This document shows positions 1-10,981 of a stretch of DNA of 34,704 bases, one piece after another. The notes beneath the pieces were generated by a model. It worked only from the letters and a program-made list of their open reading frames with translations. It made no database searches and was not told where the DNA came from. The translations under genes and the position numbers were made by a program. The DNA is taken from assembly GCA_002344215.1 (NCBI GenBank), contig DDSV01000039.1, positions 1-34,704 of the forward strand, read 5' to 3'. This DNA comes from Akkermansiaceae bacterium UBA2381 (GTDB lineage Bacteria > Verrucomicrobiota > Verrucomicrobiia > Verrucomicrobiales > DEV007). Numbering within the stretch: position 1 is the stretch's first letter; each line of letters begins with the position of its first letter.

Positions 1-1689
<1,689 letters not shown>

Positions 1690-1907
1690 TCACGTGGAAC
1701 CTAGGCCAGAACCCCCGTTCCCCCAATGACGCGTCTGCGTGTCTCCCTGCGAGCGGATCGGGGTGGGCAGACGGATATTTTGATGAGGTTGCCGTTGGGA
1801 GGGAATTTTCCCGGTTTTCTTCAAATGCTCTCAATGTTAACACCCCTGCGGATCGTAAAAGTACCGTGAGGTCGGTTCCGGATGCGGCATTTGCCGGGGA
1901 TGTAGAG

Positions 1908-1936
1908 TTGACACTCGGACGGATGGCTTGGATGAT
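1908..1936 (+). promoter_or_regulatory. Candidate sigma70-type promoter for the repeat protein gene
   Basis: A perfect TTGACA at 1908-1913 is followed after 17 bases by GATGAT at 1931-1936 (four of six matches to TATAAT). Transcription would begin near 1943. That lies inside the longest possible reading frame of the repeat protein and argues for a start codon further downstream. The spacing and -35 match are seen; use as a promoter is inferred. Confidence 0.4.
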
Positions 1937-4900
1937 GAAAGGGTGCCACTCCGGGCTTTCCCGGGGTTGCCCCTCCTCATCCCCTTCATTTTCCTGCTGA
2001 AGACTCGTCCTACAGTCCTGTGCCTGTGTCTGGTTGCCTCGCTTGTTTCGAGGCTTCCTGCGGCTGATCGCACCTGGGACGGACTTGGTGCGGACGATCT
2101 TTGGAGCAACCTTGACAACTGGGACGGGATCGCTCCGGTGGCGGGCGATGCCCTTTTTTTTGGCGGAGTCACCCGTTTGACGCCCGGTAACGACATCATC
2201 GCCGACACCCTCTTCGCCGGTATCAATTTTAACAGCGGGGCAGGAGCCTTCAATCTGTCCGGAAACCGCATCACCCTGGGTGGAAACATTCTCAATAGCA
2301 GCAGCAGTCTGCAGTTGATCAGCCTGGCGATGATTCTTGATGCCGCAAGAACCGTTGATACCGGAGCGTCCGGAATCACTTTATCTGGGATTTTGAGTGG
2401 TCCGGGCGGGATCGTCAAGCAGGGGAGCGGCACGCTCGCGCTTTCAGGTAGCGGAACCAATACTTACGATGTGGTGACTGATGTTGCCGCGGGGCAGCTG
2501 AATCTGAGTAAAATTGGTGGAGCCACCGCAGTGAGTGGAGACCTGACTCTATCCGGGGCCGGGACTGCTCTCGTGTTTACCGCTTCAGGAACTCAGAACC
2601 AGATCGCCGACGACGCCACCGTCACACTTAACGGAGCGGGAAGCGTCCTGGGAAATACCGCGGCAACCTTTGGTACGGTTATTGGAGCAACGGCAGTGAC
2701 CGAAGAGATTGCAAACCTCAACATCACCAATGGAATGTTCTTCACCGGAACGGGCATCTGGACGATCTCGAGCTCGGGTGTGTTCGATGGAGCCACCGGA
2801 GACGCGAGATATCTTCACAACAGCGGGGGTACCGTGAATTTCGGCAGTCTCAGCCTTGCCGGTATGACTGCCACGGGTTCAGGCGTGGAAGACTCTTTCA
2901 TTGTCCTCGGTAACAGTGGAGCCCTGCGATCTACTGTCGTTGTCGGCTCCGGAGGGCTCTCTTTGGATAACAGTCGCCTGGTTCTCTCTCTGGGAACCAA
3001 TGTTGGAACTCTCGGAAGCCGTCTCGTTCTGAATGGGAATGTCTCGGCGACGGGGACATTAATCTCATATATCCAACTCGGAAGCGGGACCCTTGGGACG
3101 GCGTCGGTTGAACTCAGCGGCACGTCTGGCGACCACACTCGGACCTTCACCGTCGGTGCAGGAGGAGCGGGACTGATTGTCAATGTCGCCATCACCAATG
3201 GTGCTGCTACCAACGGAAGCCTTATCAAGGACGGGGCGGGCACTCTGCTCCTGTCGGGTACGTCGGCGAATACCTACACGGGCATCACGACGGTTTCGGA
3301 TGGAGTTTTGAACCTTGGAAAAACCGGAGGGGTGAATGCGGTCGGAGGTGACTTGACGATCAACGGGGCCGGTGATGTCATTTTTGCAGCAGTCGGAGCC
3401 CAAAACCAGATCCTGGACACAGCCAAGGTGATTATCAACGGCGCTGGCAGCACGTTAAACGGCACGGGGGCAAACTCGGGAACCGTGCGGGCCGTGACCG
3501 AGACGATCGGCTCGATCGAGGTAACCAATGGTTTTTTCAACACCGCCGCCGGTTCAGTCTGGACGGTGGCGGGTGCGGGAGTATTCGATGGGACCGGCGT
3601 GGCTGACGTGCGTTTTGTAGGGAATAGCGGCTCCGTCATCAGTTTTGACAGCCTCACGCTTACCGGAATGACCAACGCTGTCATCGTCGGGGTGGACAGT
3701 TTCGTGATGGGGGGGGCCAGTAACACGGTGACATCGACCCTGACGGTCGGGGCGGGAGGCCTCGTGCTGAATGGCAGTGTCCTCGGGCTGAACCGCGGTG
3801 GGAGTGCCGATCAACTGGGCAGCCGGCTGATTCTGAACGGGAATGTGAGTACGACCGGAACGACTGCCTCGACGATCTCCACGAGCGCTTCATTCAATAA
3901 GGGCGATATCGAGCTGAGCAGCACCGCGGGCTCGCATACCCGCACCTTTACGATAGGCGGAGGCGGGGCGAACCTGACTGTGGGCGTTGTCATCACCAAC
4001 GGTGCCGCCACGAATGGAGGAATCTCCAAGGACGGAGTCGGAACGATGACACTCTCCGGAGACAACACCTACACGGGAGACACTACGGTAAGTGAGGGGA
4101 TTCTGGCCATCGGAGCATCGGAGCGGATCAACAATACCAGCAACTTGAACGTCACCGGCACCGGCACTTTCGATCTCGGAGCGAGCCGCACCGAAACCGT
4201 CGGAGCAGTCAGTGTCAGTGCGACGGCAGGAGGCATTATCGGTACAGGAACCTCAACCCTGATCGGGACTTCCTACTCGATTAGTAACGCCTCGGGCATC
4301 GCCACCATCAGTGTCAGTCTGGGAGGCAGCGGCACTCTCGACAAAACAGGTGAGGGAACTCTCCTGCTTTCCGGCGGGACGGCGAACACCTATTCAGGGC
4401 TGACAACGGTCTCGGCCGGCATTCTGAGCCTTGCAAAGTCGAGTGGCGCCGTTGCCGTGAGTGGAGATCTGACGGTTGCCGGAACCGGTGACGTGATCTT
4501 CGCCGCGGGCGGTGCGCAGAATCAGATCTCGAATACTGCCGCCGTGATCGTGAACGGAACGGGTGGCAACACCGGGACCACGCTTAACGGAATCGGGGCA
4601 AATGACGGAATCATCACCGTGACGGAAACGATTGGCTCCATCTCCGTTCTCAACGGCAACTTCAACACCGGAGCCGCGTCGAATTGGACAGTGACCGGTG
4701 CAGGAGTTTTCGATGGAAGCGGCGCGGCCGACACCCGTTTCATCGGGAATAGTGGTTCAGTAACCACTTTCGACAGTCTAAGTCTGACGGCGATGACTGG
4801 CACGACGATTGTGAGCAGCGCCGACAGTTTCGTGCTGGGCGGGAACTCCACGACTGTAAGCACGGTGAGAGTGGGTGCGGGCGGTCTCGCGTTGAATGGC

Positions 4901-6067
4901 AGCATTGTCGCCCTGAATCAGGGAACGGGTAGCACCCAGGGCAGTCGCCTTGTTCTCGATGGTGATGTGACCACCACAGGTTCCGCTGCCTCGTCCATCA
5001 GCAAAGTGGGCGGCTCCATTAACAAAGCGGATGTGGAACTCAGCAGCACTGCAGGCGACCACGTCCGCACTTTCGATATCGGAGGCGGGGGGGCGGATCT
5101 GACCGTCGGCGTCGCCATCACCAATGGAGCAGCGACCAATGGAGGAATCGTAAAAGAGGGAGCGGGCGTCCTCATCCTCACCGGAGCAAATACCTACACG
5201 GGAAACACGACCGTTTCCGAGGGTGTTCTCACGATTGCCACTACCGGGGCTCTACCGGGATGGGATACGAGTGGTCGTTATTCTGTTGCAAGCGGAGCCA
5301 CGCTGGCGGTTCGTAATGCGGTCACGGATGGCAATGTTACGACGATGCTGACGACGACTAACTTTGCTGCGGGATCGAGCATCGGCTTCGATACCTCCAC
5401 GGCAAATCGCACCTATGCGCTCACTTTGGAGAACACCGCTCAAGGATCGCTCGGCCTCACGAAACTGGGTGCCAACAATCTCGTCCTCACCGGACCCAAT
5501 ACCTATTCAGGCGAGACCAACGTTCTGCAGGGTGCTCTGATCATCAACGGTGACCAGTCGGCAGCATCCGGAGCCGTTGTCGTAAGTGCCGGTGCAACCC
5601 TGGGAGGCGATGGTACGGTCGGGGGCGATACAGTGATCAGTGGAAGTCTCCGGGTCGGAAGCGACATTGGAGCGGGAACGACGGGATCTCTGGATTTCAG
5701 CAGCGAAAATCTGACCTTTGCAAACGGCAGCACCTGGTTCATCGACATCGTCGGGGCGACGAATGACACGCTCTCCGGCATCGATATCTTGAGCATCGAT
5801 CCCGGTGCGACCCTGAGTTTCAACTTCTCCGGCCCGACGCAACAGTCCTACACCCTGGCGACCTACGGTAGTCGCGCCAATTCGAACACATTTTCCGGCT
5901 TTGAAGACGGGGATGTATTTTCAGGTTACCAGATCAATTACGGATCCACCAGTATCACGCTGACGGCCGTGCCAGAGCCAGGTACACTTGCTATCCTCGG
6001 GCTAGCGCTTTCCGGTCTGCTTCTTCGCCGCGTGCTCAGACGCCGCGCCCGCGGCGGTGACTTTTGA
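1928..6067 (+). CDS. Autotransporter-associated beta-strand repeat protein with PEP-CTERM sorting signal
   Basis: A very large secreted protein (1,379 residues if counted from the TTG at 1928) rich in Gly, Thr, Ser and Asn. Six copies of the PATR-type motif (pattern KxGxGTLxLSGxNTYTGxTTVxxG) occur near residues 160, 430, 698, 803, 1073 and 1175. Between them are three homologous modules of about 270 residues. The C-terminus has VPEPGT (1348-1353), a hydrophobic segment and an arginine-rich tail, a textbook PEP-CTERM signal cut by exosortase and directing the protein to the cell surface or matrix. No C-terminal autotransporter barrel is visible. The start is uncertain: there is no in-frame ATG near the signal peptide. 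Candidates are TTG 1928, GTG 1943, TTG 1967 and CTG 1997; the last gives the neatest signal peptide, ending LPAA before DRTWDG. Likely a passive adhesin or matrix protein, by inference. Confidence 0.88.
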   Translation: MDDERVPLRAFPGLPLLIPFIFLLKTRPTVLCLCLVASLVSRLPAADRTWDGLGADDLWSNLDNWDGIAPVAGDALFFGGVTRLTPGNDIIADTLFAGINFNSGAGAFNLSGNRITLGGNILNSSSSLQLISLAMILDAARTVDTGASGITLSGILSGPGGIVKQGSGTLALSGSGTNTYDVVTDVAAGQLNLSKIGGATAVSGDLTLSGAGTALVFTASGTQNQIADDATVTLNGAGSVLGNTAATFGTVIGATAVTEEIANLNITNGMFFTGTGIWTISSSGVFDGATGDARYLHNSGGTVNFGSLSLAGMTATGSGVEDSFIVLGNSGALRSTVVVGSGGLSLDNSRLVLSLGTNVGTLGSRLVLNGNVSATGTLISYIQLGSGTLGTASVELSGTSGDHTRTFTVGAGGAGLIVNVAITNGAATNGSLIKDGAGTLLLSGTSANTYTGITTVSDGVLNLGKTGGVNAVGGDLTINGAGDVIFAAVGAQNQILDTAKVIINGAGSTLNGTGANSGTVRAVTETIGSIEVTNGFFNTAAGSVWTVAGAGVFDGTGVADVRFVGNSGSVISFDSLTLTGMTNAVIVGVDSFVMGGASNTVTSTLTVGAGGLVLNGSVLGLNRGGSADQLGSRLILNGNVSTTGTTASTISTSASFNKGDIELSSTAGSHTRTFTIGGGGANLTVGVVITNGAATNGGISKDGVGTMTLSGDNTYTGDTTVSEGILAIGASERINNTSNLNVTGTGTFDLGASRTETVGAVSVSATAGGIIGTGTSTLIGTSYSISNASGIATISVSLGGSGTLDKTGEGTLLLSGGTANTYSGLTTVSAGILSLAKSSGAVAVSGDLTVAGTGDVIFAAGGAQNQISNTAAVIVNGTGGNTGTTLNGIGANDGIITVTETIGSISVLNGNFNTGAASNWTVTGAGVFDGSGAADTRFIGNSGSVTTFDSLSLTAMTGTTIVSSADSFVLGGNSTTVSTVRVGAGGLALNGSIVALNQGTGSTQGSRLVLDGDVTTTGSAASSISKVGGSINKADVELSSTAGDHVRTFDIGGGGADLTVGVAITNGAATNGGIVKEGAGVLILTGANTYTGNTTVSEGVLTIATTGALPGWDTSGRYSVASGATLAVRNAVTDGNVTTMLTTTNFAAGSSIGFDTSTANRTYALTLENTAQGSLGLTKLGANNLVLTGPNTYSGETNVLQGALIINGDQSAASGAVVVSAGATLGGDGTVGGDTVISGSLRVGSDIGAGTTGSLDFSSENLTFANGSTWFIDIVGATNDTLSGIDILSIDPGATLSFNFSGPTQQSYTLATYGSRANSNTFSGFEDGDVFSGYQINYGSTSITLTAVPEPGTLAILGLALSGLLLRRVLRRRARGGDF
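2405..5143 (+). repeat. Three ~270-residue homologous modules inside the repeat protein
   Basis: The translated protein contains three long copies at about residues 160-429, 430-697 and 803-1072 (2405-3214, 3215-4018 and 4334-5143). Each opens with a PATR motif, then carries SGDLT, QNQI, VTETIGSI or a variant, GVFDG, GNSGSV, SRLxLxGxV, HxRTF and ITNGAATNG in the same order. Copies two and three are adjacent to a divergent ~105-residue spacer (698-802) that carries its own PATR motif. Similarity is clear at protein level but the DNA copies have drifted, so the duplication is not recent. Confidence 0.8.
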
Positions 6068-6101
6068 GTGACTGCGGAAAGATTGCGCGGTATTGTTAAG
6101 A

Positions 6102-6857
6102 ATGCTTAAGAAACCGGCCTGCTTCTTTCTCATTCCCATGATCATTGTTTCGGCCTTTCTCTCCGAACTCGTTGCGGAAGAGGCGAATGTGCCGATCCCG
6201 CGTCTCAAGGAATACCCGTGGATGACCCTGGAGAAATGGAAATGGTTTCATGAGGGCGATCTTGCCCGGGCCAAGGCCGGACCTGTTGACGTGTTGTTCC
6301 TCGGCGACTCGATCACGGAGTGCTGGGATACCAAGGGGCTCGCCGTCTGGAATCAATATTACGAACCGCTCCGGGGGGCGAATTTCGGGGTCGGTGGTGA
6401 CACGACCCAGAACGTGCTCTGGAGGATCACCGCGGGCGGCGCCCTCGAAGGGATATCACCCCGGGTAGTGGTGTTGATGATAGGGACAAATAATCTGGGA
6501 CTCAAGGACGATGCTCCCCCCAAAGTGGCGATGGGGGTCACGGCTATCGTTGATGTCCTGACATCGCGTTTTCCCGATGCGGAGATCCTGCTCCTCTCAA
6601 TTTTCCCCCGTGGAAAGGTGCCCGGAGATGAGCTCCGGCAAAAAGTGGTCGCGACCAACGAGTTGATCCAACCCTTGAGCAAAAGGAAGAACGTGACCTG
6701 GTTGGAGCTCTGGGATGTTTTCCTGGCCAAAGACGGCAGTATCTCACCGGAGATCATGCCTGACGCCCTGCACCCGACCGAAGCCGGCTATCGGATCTGG
6801 GCGCGGGAGATGGCACCTGTTCTGGAGAAATTGTTGAAGAAGGCGACACCGAAATAA
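6102..6857 (+). CDS. Secreted SGNH/GDSL hydrolase (PAF-acetylhydrolase-like)
   Basis: This 251-residue protein starts at ATG 6102; a TTG three codons upstream is possible but less likely. Residues 5-25 form a signal peptide. All four SGNH blocks are present: FLGDSIT with nucleophile Ser70, the glycine block NFGVGGDTTQNVLWR, the asparagine block MIGTNN, and the catalytic Asp/His block DALHPTEAGY. The spacing and wording resemble the platelet-activating-factor acetylhydrolase IB subfamily, which in PVC and Bacteroidota genomes usually acts as a secreted lipase or carbohydrate esterase. The substrate cannot be read from the sequence. It ends 10 bases before the RND gene, so the two are probably co-transcribed, although a functional link is not obvious. 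Confidence 0.9.
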   Translation: MLKKPACFFLIPMIIVSAFLSELVAEEANVPIPRLKEYPWMTLEKWKWFHEGDLARAKAGPVDVLFLGDSITECWDTKGLAVWNQYYEPLRGANFGVGGDTTQNVLWRITAGGALEGISPRVVVLMIGTNNLGLKDDAPPKVAMGVTAIVDVLTSRFPDAEILLLSIFPRGKVPGDELRQKVVATNELIQPLSKRKNVTWLELWDVFLAKDGSISPEIMPDALHPTEAGYRIWAREMAPVLEKLLKKATPK

Positions 6858-6867
6858 GAGGGGGCTT

Positions 6868-9432
6868 ATGAATTCAAATCACTCCAGCTCGTTCATCACC
6901 CGCTTTTTTGTCGAGCATCGCCTTATCGGATGGCTGGCGATGGCCGGGGTTCTCGCCTGGGGCTGGTTTGCCTTCCAGAGCCTGCCTCAGCAGGAGGATC
7001 CTTCTTTTCCGACGCACGATGCGGTGATGACGACGGTCTTTCCGGGGGCGAGCGCCGGGGTGGTTGCCAGTGAGGTAAGCGCGAAACTCGAGGCGGCCAT
7101 CAGCGCGATTCCGAACGTGGAGAGTGTGAAATCGCAATCCCGCGATAACCTCTCGGCGATCAGCATCATGCTGAAACCGTCCCGCAAAAGTATCATTGAA
7201 AAGGACTGGATACGGGTGCGCGAAGTGATTGCCGCCACGGAGCTTCCCCCGGGTTGCGGGGCGCCGAAGCTGGAGACTGACTATCAACTCCCGGCCACGC
7301 TCCTTTTTTCGGTCGAGGGAGGAGCAAAGCCTGAGGTGGATTCGGCTGCGGATGTGATTGAGAAGGAACTCCGCACGGTCAGCAGTACGGGACGCATCCG
7401 GCAGTTCGGCAATGCCCCGGAAGCCATTCTCAGCTTTGAAGACATGGCTCTCGCGGGCTACCGGGTGACGACGCTCCTTCGGGAAAAGGAAGGAGCCTTC
7501 GTCGAGTCGCCCAGTGTCCTCATCGGCGTTGAGATGAAGGCCGGGGGAATCATCCGCGATTTCAAGGAAGCCGTGCTGGCTAAGATTGACCAAATCAGCC
7601 TGCCCGAGGGAGTGCGGGTCACGATTGTCTCCGACCAGCCTGCGGCCACAGCTCATCGCATCGGTGAGTTTCTGCGATGTTTTATTGAGGCGGTCATTGT
7701 CGTTGTGATCGTTGCCCTGCTGCTCATGGACTGGCGCACGGCCCTGGTCGTGGCGGTGGCGATTCCGCTCACCGTGGCCATGACGATCGCAGGGATGGCG
7801 GCTCTTGAGGTGCCCTTGCAGCAGATCTCCATCGCTGCGCTGATCATTTCGCTCGGGATGCTGGTCGACGACCCCGTCGTGGCCTCGGACGGCATCAATC
7901 GTGAACTTGCCGATGGCAAACCCCGCTCTGTCGCCGCCTGGCTGGGACCATTCAAATTGCGACGGGCCATCTTTTTCGGCACGGTCATTAACATCGTGGC
8001 ATTTCTGCCGCTCGCCCTCCTGCCGGGGGACATGGGGGCCTTCATTATTTCGCTGCCCATCGTGGTGACACTCGCGCTGGTATCTTCGCGGATTGTCTCG
8101 ATGACTTTCATCCCGCTGCTTGGCTACCATTTGCTTCGCGGTCAGAAGGGGTTTGATGCAGGGGGTGAGGTGCGGACGATGATCGTCTTCAAACAGGTTG
8201 ATCAACTGTTTCGGGCTATCCTGCCGTTCTACAAAAAGGCGCTGCAGGGGGCGCTGAGGAATCCGGTGTGGACGATCGTGGCGGCCTATGGACTCCTCGC
8301 GGCGAGTACGGCGCTGATTCCCTTTTTCGGAAAACAATTCTTCCCGGCGGCAGAGCGGAATCAATTACTCATCGACATCCAGCTGCCCGAAGGCAGTGCG
8401 ATCGGACAAACGGAGGGAGTCGCTGCGCGCGTGGGCAAGGTTCTGAGGAACGAGGAGGTGATTCAAAGTGCGGTGATCGTCAGCGGTGGAGGCACGCCGA
8501 TGTTTTACTACAATGTCCTGCCCCGCATGCCCGCCGCCAACGTCGCGCAAGTGCTGGTGAATACGAAACGCGCTGAAGACGTGCCTGCGCTCATCGTGCG
8601 GCTTCGCGAGACTCTGGACAGTGAGATCACGGATGCCCTTTGTCTTGTAAAACAGATTGAGCAGGGGCCCGCCCTTGAAACTCCAATTCAGATCCACCTC
8701 ACCGGCGACGATCTCTCCGGGCAAGTGAGTCAGGTCTCGAAGGCGCTTCGCGACGCCGGCGCCTACAAGGTCCACGATGACCTTGAGGTGATCTCACGAG
8801 TGAATCAGCAACGCACCGCCACGGTCAAAGCGCTCGCTCCTTTTGGTGAACTTGCCTCGCGGGTGCTGGAAAGGGCTCGTCCCTCTTTGCCGACAACGAA
8901 TATTGAGTTCGGAGGAGAAGAACGCGAGCTCAGCAACAGCCAGCGTGAAATGGGAAAAGTCCTCAAGATCTCCCTGGCGCTGATCGCGCTGGCGATGGTC
9001 TTCCAGTTCCGTTCGATCACCAAATCCTTCATCGTGATGCTCACGGTTCCCCTGGGTCTGATCGGCGCTTTTGTCGGGCTCGCCACGACCGGCGCGTCTT
9101 TTGGCTTTATGGCCCTGATCGGAATTGTCAGTCTCGCCGGGGTCATCGTCAGTCATATCATTGTGCTTTCCGATTACATCGAAGAGGAGCGTGCCGCCGG
9201 AGTGGAGCTCGAAAAAGCCCTCATGCATGCCGCTCTCGTGAGGCTGCGGGCGGTCCTCGCCACCGTTTTTGCCACCGTGTGCGGCCTCATTCCCCTCGCC
9301 GTAACGGGTGGTGAACTGTGGCGTCCGCTCACGGCGGTGCACATCTTCGGGCTGCTCTTCGGAACCCTCCTGACCCTGCTGCTGCTGCCGGTTCTCTATT
9401 TTCTCTTTGCGAGGTGGCGATGGATCAAATGA
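6868..9432 (+). CDS. RND-superfamily permease, unusually short (HAE1-like)
   Basis: An inner-membrane proton-driven permease of 854 residues, against about 1,030-1,050 for AcrB-type pumps. A purine-rich GAGGGGG precedes the ATG, one of the few good ribosome binding sites here. TM1 is at about 18-38, a periplasmic loop at 40-268, TM2-6 at 270-425, TM7 at about 467-487, a second loop at 488-698 and the final TM block at 699-850. The TM4 acidic pair is kept (LVDDPVV, Asp334-Asp335). In TM10 the usual Asn/Lys position reads LAGVIVSHIIVL. Both periplasmic loops are roughly 80-100 residues shorter than normal, where the docking subdomains DN and DC that contact the outer-membrane channel should lie. 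No membrane-fusion or TolC gene is adjacent. The substrate is unknown. Confidence 0.87.
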   Translation: MNSNHSSSFITRFFVEHRLIGWLAMAGVLAWGWFAFQSLPQQEDPSFPTHDAVMTTVFPGASAGVVASEVSAKLEAAISAIPNVESVKSQSRDNLSAISIMLKPSRKSIIEKDWIRVREVIAATELPPGCGAPKLETDYQLPATLLFSVEGGAKPEVDSAADVIEKELRTVSSTGRIRQFGNAPEAILSFEDMALAGYRVTTLLREKEGAFVESPSVLIGVEMKAGGIIRDFKEAVLAKIDQISLPEGVRVTIVSDQPAATAHRIGEFLRCFIEAVIVVVIVALLLMDWRTALVVAVAIPLTVAMTIAGMAALEVPLQQISIAALIISLGMLVDDPVVASDGINRELADGKPRSVAAWLGPFKLRRAIFFGTVINIVAFLPLALLPGDMGAFIISLPIVVTLALVSSRIVSMTFIPLLGYHLLRGQKGFDAGGEVRTMIVFKQVDQLFRAILPFYKKALQGALRNPVWTIVAAYGLLAASTALIPFFGKQFFPAAERNQLLIDIQLPEGSAIGQTEGVAARVGKVLRNEEVIQSAVIVSGGGTPMFYYNVLPRMPAANVAQVLVNTKRAEDVPALIVRLRETLDSEITDALCLVKQIEQGPALETPIQIHLTGDDLSGQVSQVSKALRDAGAYKVHDDLEVISRVNQQRTATVKALAPFGELASRVLERARPSLPTTNIEFGGEERELSNSQREMGKVLKISLALIALAMVFQFRSITKSFIVMLTVPLGLIGAFVGLATTGASFGFMALIGIVSLAGVIVSHIIVLSDYIEEERAAGVELEKALMHAALVRLRAVLATVFATVCGLIPLAVTGGELWRPLTAVHIFGLLFGTLLTLLLLPVLYFLFARWRWIK

Positions 9433-9455
9433 GGCGCCAGGGCCATGATCCATGG

Positions 9456-9483
9456 TTGCCGCACTTGCCCGACCGCGTAAAGT
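9456..9483 (+). promoter_or_regulatory. Candidate promoter for rimO
   Basis: TTGCCG (9456-9461) and TAAAGT (9478-9483) are separated by 16 bases in the 107-base gap between the RND gene and rimO. This would give a leader of about 50 bases. Both hexamers are imperfect, so this is only a suggestion. A small dyad, CCATG-ATC-CATGG, lies just upstream at 9443-9455. Confidence 0.3.
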
Positions 9484-9539
9484 AGCGCACCTTTTGGGCC
9501 CGGATCGCCGGCCCTCTGCATCTTTAATCCACTTCTCCC

Positions 9540-10910
9540 ATGCCCGTTGACGGAAAAACCACGGTCGGCCTCGTTTCACTCGGCTGCGCCAAAAACCTGA
9601 TCGATTCCGAGATCATGATCGGTCACCTCCAGGAGGCGGGCATGATCATGACGCCCGACCCGGAACTCGCCGACGTGCTCATCATCAACACCTGCTCCTT
9701 TATTGATCAGGCGAAAAAGGAGAGCGTCGACACCATCCTCGGTGCCGTCGATGACCGCGAGGCTTCCCGTCCCCGGCAGAAGATCATCGTCGCCGGATGT
9801 CTTTCGCAGCGTTTTTCCAAGGAACTCCCCGGGCTCATGCCGGAGGTTGATGCCTTTATCGGACTCGATCAGATCACTTCGGTCGCGCCCATGATTCGGG
9901 ATCTCATGGCCAAAGACGTCGATCCGCTCTCGGAGAATCACGTCACCGAGAAGCCGATGTACATTCCGGATTACGATACCCCGCGTTTCCGTCTCACGCC
10001 GCAGCACACCGCCTACATCAAAATCGCCGAGGGCTGCAACCACCCGTGCTCTTTCTGCATCATCCCGAAAATCCGCGGCAAACACCGTTCCCGTACGGTC
10101 GAGTCGGTAGTCAAGGAAGCCGAGCAACTCGTGAAATCCGGGGTGAAGGAGATCAACCTCATCTCTCAGGACACGACCTATTTCGGCATGGATCAGTGGG
10201 AAGGGCAGCGTCCCAATCCCCGCAGCCCCGTCGACTCCACCCGGGGCGATTCGCTCGCGACCCTGCTTCGCGCACTCAATGCGATCGAAGGCGATTTCTG
10301 GATCCGCCTCCTCTACACTCACCCGGCCCACTGGAGCGACGAACTCATCGAGACCATCGCCGAATGTCCGAAGGTGGCTCGCTACGTCGACATGCCGCTC
10401 CAGCACATCTCCGATCGCATGCTCGGGGCGATGAAGCGCGAGACCGATGGCAACTATATCCGCGACCTCATCCGGCGGATGCGTGCCGGGATTCCCGACC
10501 TCGCCCTGCGCACCACCTTCATCGTCGGATTCCCCGGCGAGACGGACGAGGACTTTCAGGAGCTTCTTGAATTCCTTGAAGAAACCCGCTTCGAACGCGC
10601 CAGTGTCTTCAACTACTCACGCGAAGAGGGCACCCGGGCTGCCAAGCTTGAGGGCCAGGTTCACCACATGACCCGCAAGAGGCGGTGGAACGAGGCCATG
10701 CGTCGTCTCGAGAAACTCGCCGAAGAGCGCAACAGCAGTCAGGTCGGTCGCAAACTCAAAGTTCTCGTCGATGCACCCGGTCAGGCCCGCGGGGAAATGG
10801 ATGCGCCCGAAGTGGACGGCACCGTTTTTATCCCCGCTGAGCTCCCCGTGGGCGAATTCGCCGAAGTGACCGTGCGCGAATGGCGCGGTTATGATCTGGT
10901 GGCGGGGTGA
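9540..10910 (+). CDS. rimO: Ribosomal protein uS12 (S12) methylthiotransferase RimO
   Basis: A radical-SAM enzyme that adds a methylthio group to the conserved aspartate of ribosomal protein S12 in the cytoplasm, using two 4Fe-4S clusters and S-adenosylmethionine. The N-terminal methylthiotransferase domain opens with GLVSLGCAKNLIDSE and has its three cluster cysteines at 16, 52 (NTCSFI) and 87 (AGCLSQR). The radical-SAM domain carries CNHPCSFC with Cys166, 170 and 173. A TRAM domain closes the protein from about residue 390. The length of 456 residues is normal for the family. The LGCAKNL and INTCSFI wording favours RimO over MiaB. No Shine-Dalgarno sequence is visible in front of ATG 9540. 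It appears to be a single-gene unit. Confidence 0.96.
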   Translation: MPVDGKTTVGLVSLGCAKNLIDSEIMIGHLQEAGMIMTPDPELADVLIINTCSFIDQAKKESVDTILGAVDDREASRPRQKIIVAGCLSQRFSKELPGLMPEVDAFIGLDQITSVAPMIRDLMAKDVDPLSENHVTEKPMYIPDYDTPRFRLTPQHTAYIKIAEGCNHPCSFCIIPKIRGKHRSRTVESVVKEAEQLVKSGVKEINLISQDTTYFGMDQWEGQRPNPRSPVDSTRGDSLATLLRALNAIEGDFWIRLLYTHPAHWSDELIETIAECPKVARYVDMPLQHISDRMLGAMKRETDGNYIRDLIRRMRAGIPDLALRTTFIVGFPGETDEDFQELLEFLEETRFERASVFNYSREEGTRAAKLEGQVHHMTRKRRWNEAMRRLEKLAEERNSSQVGRKLKVLVDAPGQARGEMDAPEVDGTVFIPAELPVGEFAEVTVREWRGYDLVAG

Positions 10911-10981
10911 GGGGTACGATAGCGCGGACAAGGTGAAGGAGGGAGTCGACACGTGAATCGACTTCGGGAACACTCGGCGAC

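Noticed and set aside
1932..2000. ATG-ATG-AAA start in another frame before the repeat protein (possible frameshift)
   Set aside because: That frame stops after about 22 codons and encodes no signal peptide, so a frameshifted start is not supported.
6874..8364. 496-codon open frame on the minus strand inside the RND gene
   Set aside because: It is antisense to a well-conserved transporter, lacks any domain, and has the His/Arg/Asp-rich composition typical of a high-GC shadow frame.
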